Source: Chloroflexota bacterium (GTDB taxonomy: Bacteria > Chloroflexota > Dehalococcoidia > FW602-bin16). Taken from it: a DNA stretch of 34,519 nucleotides. Of this stretch, positions 23,831-30,742 are shown piece after piece. The notes below the pieces were generated by a model. The model was not told where the DNA came from and ran no database searches. It worked only from the letters and a program-made list of their open reading frames with translations. Location of the stretch: assembly GCA_004297765.1 (NCBI GenBank), contig SCTZ01000127.1:1-34519 (forward strand). Direction: 5' to 3'. How positions within the stretch are numbered: the stretch's first letter is position 1; the number at the start of each line of letters is the position of its first letter. The position numbers and the translations under genes were made by a program.

Positions 23831-24286
23831 TTAGGCGGGTGTCTGCATGCGCGCTTCGATACTCTCCACCATGCGCCCGGCAAACTCCTTGACGCCCTTG
23901 TTGAGAACCGGTTTGGCCAGGGCCTCGACCATGAACGCGGCCATGCCCGTCCCCTGGGTGGTAAAATCGAACACCAACTGGGTAGTCGCTGCGCCGATAA
24001 CTTCGGCGACGAAAGCGCCACTCCCGATGAAGGGCTCGTTGGCGCACTCGACCTCGAAGCTCACGCGAGTCGGCTCGGCCCATTCGGTGACGTGCACCTG
24101 CAGCTCCAGGACCCGCGTGAACGGGCCGAGGTCAACCTTGACGATCCATAGGCTGTCGGACTCATTCTGCTGCTCGAATCTCTGGTAGCCCGGCATCAGC
24201 GCGGCCCAGTTGCCCATATCTTTGACGAAATTCCAAACGATTGGCAGGTCCGCTTCGGCTTTGACGACGTGATGTACTTCTGGCAT
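23831..24286 (-). CDS. SRPBCC-fold protein (CoxG-like)
   Basis: A 151-residue protein of the START/SRPBCC superfamily, recognised from the N-terminal VVKAEADLPIVWNFVKDMGNWAALMPGYQRFE, the central VTEWAEPTRVSFEVECANEPF and the long C-terminal helix ending in MVESIEARMQ. Such proteins enclose a hydrophobic pocket. CoxG itself helps anchor carbon monoxide dehydrogenase at the membrane; many catabolic clusters hold relatives of unknown role that may bind the hydrophobic substrate. No CO dehydrogenase genes are present. I chose the ATG at 24286 because it begins the domain. It lies 37 bases behind the flavoprotein gene, so the two are probably co-transcribed. Confidence 0.78.
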   Translation of the reverse strand: MPEVHHVVKAEADLPIVWNFVKDMGNWAALMPGYQRFEQQNESDSLWIVKVDLGPFTRVLELQVHVTEWAEPTRVSFEVECANEPFIGSGAFVAEVIGAATTQLVFDFTTQGTGMAAFMVEALAKPVLNKGVKEFAGRMVESIEARMQTPA

Positions 24287-24323
24287 TGCGTGTATCCTCT
24301 CTGAACACCAGCTCCCACGCGGG

Positions 24324-25970
24324 CTAGCGCTTTGGCTCCTGGGCCGCGTACTGACCGGCCAGGTAACCAAATGCGATGGCTGGTCCTATTGTTCCACCCG
24401 CTCCGGCGTAGGCCATGCCCGTGACGCCGGCCATCGAGTTTCCGGCCGCGTAAAGTCCGGGGATCGTTTTCCCCCAGATATCAAGCACCTGGGCCCGCTC
24501 GTTCGTCTTGGCTCCACCCTTGGTGCCCAGGGTTCCCGGATAGATCCGGATGGCGTAGTAGGGCGGCGTCTCGAGCGGGGCGAGAGCAGGATTGGGCTTG
24601 TGGTTGGGATCGGCGTTGTGATGGTCGTAGACGCTAACGCCGCGCTTGAACTCCGGATCCTGCCCTTCACGAGCATGCGTGTTGAACTTCGCCACGGACG
24701 CCTCCAGTCCGTCCGGATCGATGCCGACGATCTGAGCCAACTCCCGCAGCGAGTCGGCTTTGGTCATCCAGCTCGGGGACGGCCGATGGGGCATTACGGT
24801 GGCCATGATGTAGGTCGACTTGCAGGTATGGTCGAATAGCATCCAGGCCGGGACATTGGGGAAATCGAACTCGACCGGGTCGAAGGTGTGGAAGGACCGC
24901 CCGATGTCGTTGTAGTTGTGCGCCTCGTTGACAAAACGACGCCCCTGACGGTTGACAAAGATGCACCCCGGCAAACAGCGCTCCCGCGCGATGATGCGGT
25001 TGAGCGGCTTGCCATCATACTCCTCACCCGGAATGTTGTACGTCGGCATCCACCAGGCCTCGCTCATGTTTCCGAGCGCCGCTCCCACTTGCTGGGCCAT
25101 CAGCAGTCCATCGCCCTCGCAGGCCGGCGGCGAGGACGGCGCCTCCATGGGTCCACGCAGGAAAGCCTTGGCCAGATCCTCATTCCATTCGAATCCACCG
25201 GTGGCGATGACCACGCCCTGGCGCGCGCGAACAAAGAAGTCGCGACCGTCTTTCTCGGCCCGCACGCCCACGACCGCGCCGTTCTCGGTGATCAGCTCGC
25301 GGCCCCGTGTCTTCAGATGGAGCTCAACGCCTTGCTGGACGCAGTGCTGGATGAGGGGCATGATCAGCGCCCGGCCTCCGGACCGAAGGCCATTGTTATG
25401 GCGCTCGAACAGCATCTGGAAATCGAGGTTCTCAAGCCCCACGGACAGCTCGCACATCATGATGGGAAGGAGAGCCATGGCCGATAGGCGAACCTCCTCC
25501 TCCAGTCGATCGCCCAGCTCGCCCAAGGGCTTCAGATCGAACAGCGCCGGCTCCAGCGGTCGTCCCGCGGACTTGCCCCCCTCGAACTCGGGGTGGTAAT
25601 CGGGATACCGAATGGCCTGAAAACGGGTGGGGGTCTTCTCCTCGAGAAAGCGGATCGCCTCGGGGCCCACGTCGATAAAGGTCTCGATCAAAGGCCAATC
25701 GCCCTTGACCGCTCCCAGCCGCTTCATGTAGGTGACGACCTCTTCGCGCGAGTCCGAGATACCCAGATCGGCCATGTGATGGTTGCGGGGCATCCAGGTC
25801 CCGGCGCTCGAGACGGCCGTGGTGCCGCCCCATTTGTCCGTCTTCTCCAACAGGGCCACGCGCGCGCCGTGTACCTGTGCCGCGGCGGCGGCCGTCAGCC
25901 CTGCCGCGCCCGATCCAAGCACGACAACGTCGACGTCAACGTCCCATTGTGCTGGTAGATTTGTGGTCAT
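24324..25970 (-). CDS. FAD-dependent dehydrogenase of the 3-ketosteroid-delta1-dehydrogenase family
   Basis: A 548-residue flavoprotein. The N-terminus has the FAD-binding GSGAAGLTAA motif (19-28), followed by LLEKTDKWGGTTAVSSAGTWMP. The C-terminal part reads PPYYAIRIYPGTLGTKGGAK, GLYAAGNSMAGVTG and YAGAGGTIGPAIAFGYLAG, the signature of ketosteroid dehydrogenases and related cyclohexanone or fumarate-reductase-like enzymes. KstD enzymes use a tyrosine in the C-terminal YYA region to desaturate next to a ring ketone, and it is present here. The ATG at 25970 has GAGGAGGAG upstream. An alpha,beta-desaturase for a cyclic ketone suits the surrounding alcohol dehydrogenases and the carboxylase. No other steroid genes are visible, so a terpenoid or alicyclic ketone is as likely as a steroid. 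Confidence 0.87.
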   Translation of the reverse strand: MTTNLPAQWDVDVDVVVLGSGAAGLTAAAAAQVHGARVALLEKTDKWGGTTAVSSAGTWMPRNHHMADLGISDSREEVVTYMKRLGAVKGDWPLIETFIDVGPEAIRFLEEKTPTRFQAIRYPDYHPEFEGGKSAGRPLEPALFDLKPLGELGDRLEEEVRLSAMALLPIMMCELSVGLENLDFQMLFERHNNGLRSGGRALIMPLIQHCVQQGVELHLKTRGRELITENGAVVGVRAEKDGRDFFVRARQGVVIATGGFEWNEDLAKAFLRGPMEAPSSPPACEGDGLLMAQQVGAALGNMSEAWWMPTYNIPGEEYDGKPLNRIIARERCLPGCIFVNRQGRRFVNEAHNYNDIGRSFHTFDPVEFDFPNVPAWMLFDHTCKSTYIMATVMPHRPSPSWMTKADSLRELAQIVGIDPDGLEASVAKFNTHAREGQDPEFKRGVSVYDHHNADPNHKPNPALAPLETPPYYAIRIYPGTLGTKGGAKTNERAQVLDIWGKTIPGLYAAGNSMAGVTGMAYAGAGGTIGPAIAFGYLAGQYAAQEPKR

Positions 25971-26041
25971 GTGCTCCTCCTCGAAACTCTGACAGTACGC
26001 CTTGGTATACTCGTGCTCACGGATATCTCAGCGCGCCAATC

Positions 26042-26788
26042 TTACCAGGACAGGAATCCGCCGTCGACGTAGATCGTGGTGCCCGTGATGAAGCTGGCTT
26101 CATCGGACGCGAGAAAGATCGCGGCGCCAGCAAGTTCTTCGGGCTGCCCCCAGCGCCCCAGCGGAATGCGCTGCAGAAGCCGAGCGCTGATTGTCTCGCT
26201 GGCACGGAAAACCTCCGTCATCTGCGTGACCATGTGGCCGGGGCCGATGCAGTTGACCCGGACCTTGTAGCGACCCAGGTCGATGGCCATAGCCTTCGTC
26301 ATCAGCTTGATCCCGGCCTTGGACGCTGCATACCCGGCGTTGCCCGGGGTCGCAACTTCGGCGGCGAGCGAGGTGATATTGATGATCGAGCCACCGTGCT
26401 CCGTCATCTGACGCGCGGCGGCCTGGCTGCACAGGAAGACGCTCTTCAGATTGACGCTGATTATACGATCCCACTCTTCTTCTGGATACTCCAGGAGACG
26501 GTAGGCGTGGACGATGCCGGCGTTGTTCATCAGGACGTCGAGCTTTCCGTACTCGCCGATAGTTCGATCGATCATTTGCTGGACCTGATCCCGTTTGGAG
26601 ACATCGATTTGGACCGCGATGGCGTGCCCGCCCTCGGCCACGATCTGCTGGGCCGTTTCCTCCGCACCCGGCAGCTTGACGTCCACAACGACGACCTTGG
26701 CCCCCTCTCGAGCGTAGCCCAGTGCGATGGCCTTGCCGTTCCCCTGCGCTCCGCCGGTGACGATAGCAACTTTGTCTTGCAGTCTCAT
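26042..26788 (-). CDS. Short-chain dehydrogenase/reductase, paralogue 1
   Basis: A 248-residue classical SDR. The nucleotide loop is TGGAQGNG (11-18), the NNAG motif is at 88-91, and the catalytic residues are Asn113 or its neighbour in SVNLKS, Ser140, Tyr153 and Lys157 (YAASK). An acidic Asp in VVVVDVK after strand 2 suggests NAD preference. These enzymes oxidise secondary alcohols or reduce ketones. I chose the ATG at 26788, with GGAGAGGG upstream; the open frame upstream is not conserved in the paralogues. It is one of three similar SDRs (with 27835-28581 and 28722-29468), all 248 residues and all ending VDGG followed by a hydrophobic residue, one more residue and Trp. Confidence 0.9.
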   Translation of the reverse strand: MRLQDKVAIVTGGAQGNGKAIALGYAREGAKVVVVDVKLPGAEETAQQIVAEGGHAIAVQIDVSKRDQVQQMIDRTIGEYGKLDVLMNNAGIVHAYRLLEYPEEEWDRIISVNLKSVFLCSQAAARQMTEHGGSIINITSLAAEVATPGNAGYAASKAGIKLMTKAMAIDLGRYKVRVNCIGPGHMVTQMTEVFRASETISARLLQRIPLGRWGQPEELAGAAIFLASDEASFITGTTIYVDGGFLSW

Positions 26789-26861
26789 TTCCCTCTCCAT
26801 AACAGTCGATTTCGGTTCGTGGCCACCGCCGCGTCCGCGGCCCGAGTGAGCCGGCGCGAGG

Positions 26862-27815
26862 TCAGGACAATGCCACCGGCTTTCTCTTCCTGCCAAGGCT
26901 CGGCCCCTGCGTGGTCAGGAAGACGCCGGTGAGCACGACAACCGCACTCACGAGGACATAGATGGTCAGTCGCTCTCCAAGCAGGATAGCAGACCACACA
27001 ACCGCCGTGAGCGGGATGACGTTGGTGAAGATCGCGGCCGTGCTGGCCGGTACGGCCTTCATACCTGCGTAGAACAGTACATAGGTGCCAACCGTTCCAA
27101 AAACAGCCATGTAGACGATGGCAAAGTAACCGACCACAGTCACCCGATCCAGGTTCTGCCAGGCAGGATCAAGCAGAGCAAAAAGCGCCAGCAAAATCGT
27201 GCCCCAGAGGCAGGCCCAGGCCGTGGCGGCCACCGGTGAGAAGATGCCGATCATCTTCTTGCTCAACGTGTTATAAAGGGCCGCTGCGAGAACAGATAAG
27301 ACCACCAGGAGATCTCCGATATTGAACTGCATCTGGAGAATGCTAGTCAGCGAGCCCTGTCCGATCAGGTAGACGACCCCCAGAAACGACAGGATAATGC
27401 CCACGACTTGAATGGAGGTCAATCGCTCTCGCAAGAGTGGGATCGAGAACAGTGGCACGGCCATGGGCTGAGCGGCCGTGATTAGCGAAGCGTTCGTGGC
27501 CGTGGTAGTCTGAAGACCAAGGAAGAGCAACGCGTTGAAGCCGAAGATCCCCGTGATGCCCATGAGAATGAGTGTAGGCAGGTGGTGAGCCGTCGTTTTG
27601 CTCGGGCGTCCTTCTCGTATGAGCAGCAACGGCATCAGGATGGCGGTAGCAAGCACAAAGCGTAAGCTGGCGCCCGTCAGGGGCGACAACTCCTGGTTTA
27701 GAAACTTGGCCGCCACGTAGTTGCCACCTGACATAGCCATAGCTATGAACATCATGGCATAGGCACCGTAGGGTCTGGTCGCGGTGGAGCTATGCGCTAC
27801 ACTCGTCGTGCTCAA
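26862..27815 (-). CDS. EamA/DMT-family transporter
   Basis: An integral membrane protein of about 317 residues with roughly ten hydrophobic segments and two EamA repeats, typical of drug/metabolite transporters. MMFIAMAMSGGNYVAAKFLNQ starts the first repeat, and TGASLRFVLATAILMPLLL and VPLTAVVWSAILLGERLT carry familiar family sequences (LRF; GE near the end). Start choice is open: an ATG at 27857 would overlap the upstream SDR gene by 23 bases and has no ribosome site, while TTG at 27815 lies four bases behind GGGAGGG and gives a normal length, so I prefer the TTG. It lies between SDR paralogues 1 and 2. It may export or import a metabolite of the pathway; direction and substrate are unknown. 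Confidence 0.82.
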   Translation of the reverse strand: MSTTSVAHSSTATRPYGAYAMMFIAMAMSGGNYVAAKFLNQELSPLTGASLRFVLATAILMPLLLIREGRPSKTTAHHLPTLILMGITGIFGFNALLFLGLQTTTATNASLITAAQPMAVPLFSIPLLRERLTSIQVVGIILSFLGVVYLIGQGSLTSILQMQFNIGDLLVVLSVLAAALYNTLSKKMIGIFSPVAATAWACLWGTILLALFALLDPAWQNLDRVTVVGYFAIVYMAVFGTVGTYVLFYAGMKAVPASTAAIFTNVIPLTAVVWSAILLGERLTIYVLVSAVVVLTGVFLTTQGPSLGRKRKPVALS

Positions 27816-27834
27816 GACACCCTCCCGGTCCGTG

Positions 27835-28581
27835 TTACCAGCACAAGTATCCGCCATCCACGAAGATCGTCGTCCCCGTCACGAAGCTCGATTCCTCGCA
27901 GGCCAGGTAGATAGCAGCGCCGGCCAACTCCTCGGGCTGAGCCATGCGACCGAGCGGGATGCGCTGAAGGATTTGCGAGCTGATCTTCTCACTGCTGCGA
28001 AACGGCACGCTCATCTCGGTGATCATCGAGCCTGGGCCGATGCAATTCACCCGGATCTTGTATCGCCCAAGGTCAATCGCCATCACCTTGGTCAGTTGGG
28101 CAATGCCGGCCTTGGCCGCGCAGTACCCCGCCAGCCGCGGGAGGCCGCGCTCGGCTTGCAGAGAGGTGATGCTGATAATAGATCCGCCCCGCTCGGTCAT
28201 GTGCCGGGCCGCGGCCTGGCTACACAGGAAGACGCTCTTGAGGTTGATGTCGAGGATGCGATCGAATTCGTCCTCGGGATACTCCAGAAAGCGGTGGGAC
28301 TGAACGATGCCGGCGTTGTTCATCAGCACGTCGATCTGGCCGTACTCAGCCATGGTGCGGGACACCATCTGTTCCACCTGATCGCGCTTTGAGACGTCTA
28401 CCGAGACCGCGATGGCGCGTCCGCCGCTCGCCACGATCTCCGCGGCTGTTTGCTCAGCCTTTTCCGCTTTGAGATCCGCGATGACGACGCTGGCCCCCTC
28501 GCGGGCATAAGCCACGGCGATGGCCTTGCCGTTGCCCTGCGCGGCGCCGGTGACAATAGCTACCTTGTCTTTCAGTCTCAT
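27835..28581 (-). CDS. Short-chain dehydrogenase/reductase, paralogue 2
   Basis: A 248-residue SDR with TGAAQGNG (11-18), NNAG, Ser140, Tyr153 and Lys157 (YCAAK). VVIADLK after strand 2 keeps the Asp of NAD-dependent enzymes. Much of the first 120 residues is identical to paralogue 3 (MRLKDKVAIVTGAAQGNGKA, VDVSKRDQVEQMV), while the segment after Gly-Pro-Gly that covers the substrate differs among the three, so they may act on different alcohols or stereoisomers. The ATG at 28581 has AAGGAG upstream. It follows paralogue 3 after a 140-base gap that holds a dispersed hairpin, and precedes the EamA gene almost without a gap. Confidence 0.9.
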   Translation of the reverse strand: MRLKDKVAIVTGAAQGNGKAIAVAYAREGASVVIADLKAEKAEQTAAEIVASGGRAIAVSVDVSKRDQVEQMVSRTMAEYGQIDVLMNNAGIVQSHRFLEYPEDEFDRILDINLKSVFLCSQAAARHMTERGGSIISITSLQAERGLPRLAGYCAAKAGIAQLTKVMAIDLGRYKIRVNCIGPGSMITEMSVPFRSSEKISSQILQRIPLGRMAQPEELAGAAIYLACEESSFVTGTTIFVDGGYLCW

Positions 28582-28670
28582 GCGCTCTCCTTCGCTCGCG
28601 TGATAAGTCATCGAGGTCCCACCACTGTAGGCAATGTGCTCGATGACGCAAGGCTGCCTGACGAGCTATC

Positions 28671-28715
28671 CCCTCTCCCTTCGGGAAGGGAGAGGGCTAG
28701 GGTGAGGGTTCCCCG
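28671..28715. repeat. CCCTCTCCCTT hairpin repeat between SDR genes
   Basis: CCCTCTCCCTT (28671-28681) pairs perfectly with AAGGGAGAGGG (28686-28696), followed by CTAGGGTGAGGGTT. The same element, as an inverted pair, is at 20389-20521. It starts seven bases from the stop codon of SDR paralogue 3. No T-tract, so it is not a clear terminator. Confidence 0.75.
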
Positions 28716-28721
28716 TTGGCT

Positions 28722-29468
28722 CTACCAGGCCAGATATCCACCATCCACGTAGATGGTTGTGCCAGTGACGAAGCTGGACTCGTCGCTGGCGAGAAAGATC
28801 GCGGCACCGGTCAATTCTGTCGGCTGTGCGTGCCGTCCCAGTGGCGTGCGCTCCAGCCTCCAGTCTTTCCCTTTCTGCGCGTCGATGAACGGCTGGTTCA
28901 TCTCAGTGACAATCGAGCCTGGACCGATGCAGTTGACCCGAATGTTGTAGCGACCCAGGTCGATGGCCATGGTCTTGGTCATCACTTTGACCCCCGCCTT
29001 GGACGCGCAATACGCGGCCAGGCTGGGGAAGCCGGTTTCGGCTGCGATGGATGTGATGTTGATGATCGCCCCGCCTCGTTCGGTCATCTTCCGGGCAGCC
29101 ACCTGACTGCACAGAAAAACGCCCTTGAGGTTCACGGCTATGATGCGGTCCCAGTCTTCATCGGAGAAGTTCAGGAAGCGCCGCGCGGAGGTGATCCCCG
29201 CGTTGTTCACGAGAACGTCGATCTGGCCGTACTCGGCAATGGTGCGATCCACCATCTGCTCGACCTGATCGCGTTTGGAGACATCGACCGGCACCGAAAT
29301 CGCGTGCCCGCCTTCAGCGACGAGCTGCTGTGCGGTTTCCTGCGCAAGCGCCAGGTTCATGTCGGCGACGACGACTTTGGCTCCCTGGTGCACGTACGCC
29401 AGCGCGAGGGCCTTGCCATTGCCCTGGGCAGCGCCGGTGACGATGGCGACTTTGTCCTTGAGTCTCAC
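28722..29468 (-). CDS. Short-chain dehydrogenase/reductase, paralogue 3
   Basis: A 248-residue SDR with TGAAQGNG, NNAG, Ser140, Tyr153 and Lys157 (YCASK). VVVADMN after strand 2 keeps the NAD-type Asp. Translation starts at GTG (29466-29468), supported by GAGGAGG five bases upstream and by exact match to the starts of the two paralogues. The region after SIVTEM is distinct (NQPFIDAQKGKDWRLER). It lies nine bases behind acyl-CoA dehydrogenase 2, so the two are co-transcribed. As with the other SDRs a secondary alcohol or a 3-hydroxyacyl-CoA could be the substrate; the latter is possible because beta-oxidation genes are adjacent. Confidence 0.9.
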   Translation of the reverse strand: MRLKDKVAIVTGAAQGNGKALALAYVHQGAKVVVADMNLALAQETAQQLVAEGGHAISVPVDVSKRDQVEQMVDRTIAEYGQIDVLVNNAGITSARRFLNFSDEDWDRIIAVNLKGVFLCSQVAARKMTERGGAIINITSIAAETGFPSLAAYCASKAGVKVMTKTMAIDLGRYNIRVNCIGPGSIVTEMNQPFIDAQKGKDWRLERTPLGRHAQPTELTGAAIFLASDESSFVTGTTIYVDGGYLAW

Positions 29469-29477
29469 GAGACCTCC

Positions 29478-30620
29478 TCAGAGCTGATTGACGATGACCA
29501 AGCGCTGGATCTGGTTGGTGCCCTCATAGATTTGCATGATCTTCACGTCGCGCATCCACTTCTCCAGTGGATACTCGCGCATGTAGCCGTAGCCCCCGAG
29601 GACCTGCACGGCATTGGTCGCTACCTCCATGGCCATGTCTGTGGCGAACGCTTTGGCCATGCTGGTCTCCTTCGTGCACGGCAGTCCTTTGTCGGCGAGC
29701 CAGGCCGAATGCCAATTCAGCAGCCGAGCCGCATCGATCCGCGTGGCCATGTCGGCCAGCATGAATCCGATGGCCTGTTGCTGGATAATCGGCTTGCCGA
29801 ACTGAACTCGCTCCTTCGCGTAGTCCCGCGCCACCTCGAAGGCGGCCCGAGCCACGCCGACGGCCGCCGCGCCCACGTGGTTGCGCGAGCGGTCGAAGGT
29901 CTGCATAGCGCCGATAAAGCCCTTGCCCTCTTGGCCCAGGAGATCCTCGGCCGGAACGCTCACGTTGTCGAAATGGATCATGCCGGTGTGCGAGCAACGC
30001 ACGCCCATCTTGTGTTCTTTCTTGCCCAGCGAGATGCCCGGAGCATCGCCGGGAACGATAAAGGCACTGATGCCCTTGCTGCCACGGCTCCGATCCGTGG
30101 AGGCGAAGACGACATACAGATCGGCGATGCCGCCGTTGGTGATGAAGCACTTGGTCCCGTTGATAATATAGCGATCACCCTTACGCTCAGCCGTGGTTCG
30201 CAGCCCAGCAACGTCGGAGCCCGCTTCCGGCTCGGTCAGGGCAAAAGCGCCCAGGCGGACCTTCTCCGGGTCGCAGAAGAGCGGAACGTACTTGGCTTTC
30301 TGCTCCTCGGTGCCCATGGCCAGGATCGGGGTGGCGGCCAGTGAGCAGCCTCCCATGGCCGTTGTGATGCCGGCACAGCCCCAGGACAGCTCTTCTCCGA
30401 TGATCCCGTGCGTGAAGACGCTCTCCATGCCGCCACCACCGTACTCCTCGGGATAGAAGTACGATAGAAGGCCGATTCTCTGCGCCTTCTTCAACACCTC
30501 CCAGGGCATCTCTTCCTTCTCGTCTAGCTCCGCCGCCACCGGACGCATCTCGCGCTCCGCGAAGTCGTGGGCTAGCTTCTGAAAGTCCCGCTGCTCTTCG
30601 GTTAGCTCGAAATCAATCAT
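29478..30620 (-). CDS. Acyl-CoA dehydrogenase 2
   Basis: A 380-residue FAD-dependent acyl-CoA dehydrogenase. It begins MIDFELTEEQRDFQKLAHDF, has the FALTEPEAGSD motif that contacts FAD, QVLGGYGYMREYPLEKWMRD, and KIMQIYEGTNQIQRLVI, where the glutamate of YEGT is the catalytic base of short- and medium-chain enzymes. It thus differs from dehydrogenase 1, which lacks this residue. Length is normal. I chose the ATG at 30620, with GGAGAG upstream; the frame open beyond it runs into a dispersed repeat. It would form the enoyl-CoA for the neighbouring crotonase and hydroxyacyl-CoA dehydrogenase. No ETF gene is seen in the window to accept its electrons. Confidence 0.92.
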   Translation of the reverse strand: MIDFELTEEQRDFQKLAHDFAEREMRPVAAELDEKEEMPWEVLKKAQRIGLLSYFYPEEYGGGGMESVFTHGIIGEELSWGCAGITTAMGGCSLAATPILAMGTEEQKAKYVPLFCDPEKVRLGAFALTEPEAGSDVAGLRTTAERKGDRYIINGTKCFITNGGIADLYVVFASTDRSRGSKGISAFIVPGDAPGISLGKKEHKMGVRCSHTGMIHFDNVSVPAEDLLGQEGKGFIGAMQTFDRSRNHVGAAAVGVARAAFEVARDYAKERVQFGKPIIQQQAIGFMLADMATRIDAARLLNWHSAWLADKGLPCTKETSMAKAFATDMAMEVATNAVQVLGGYGYMREYPLEKWMRDVKIMQIYEGTNQIQRLVIVNQL

Positions 30621-30638
30621 GCGCGGTCTCTCCAGTGA

Positions 30639-30729
30639 GTAGGGGCGCGCTGCACCGCGCCCAACCCCGACGCGCCTAGGAGACAAGGGCGAGCGCGATA
30701 GGACTAGGCGCGACGCATCGCGCCCCTAC
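30639..30729. repeat. 91-bp palindromic element with GTAGGGGCGCG termini
   Basis: GTAGGGGCGCG (30639-30649) and CGCGCCCCTAC (30719-30729) are perfect inverted repeats, extended with mismatches to about 23 bases (to CGCGCC). The core carries no gene. It fills nearly the whole gap between the FadH-like gene and acyl-CoA dehydrogenase 2 and ends 18 bases from the latter's start codon. A related half is at 20749-20771. Confidence 0.8.
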
Positions 30730-30742
30730 GAAGTTTCGATAT

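Noticed and set aside
28716..30344. A 542-codon open frame on the plus strand
   Set aside because: It is antisense to SDR paralogue 3 and acyl-CoA dehydrogenase 2, both with full family motifs. High GC keeps the opposite frame open; its translation shows no domain and no ribosome site.
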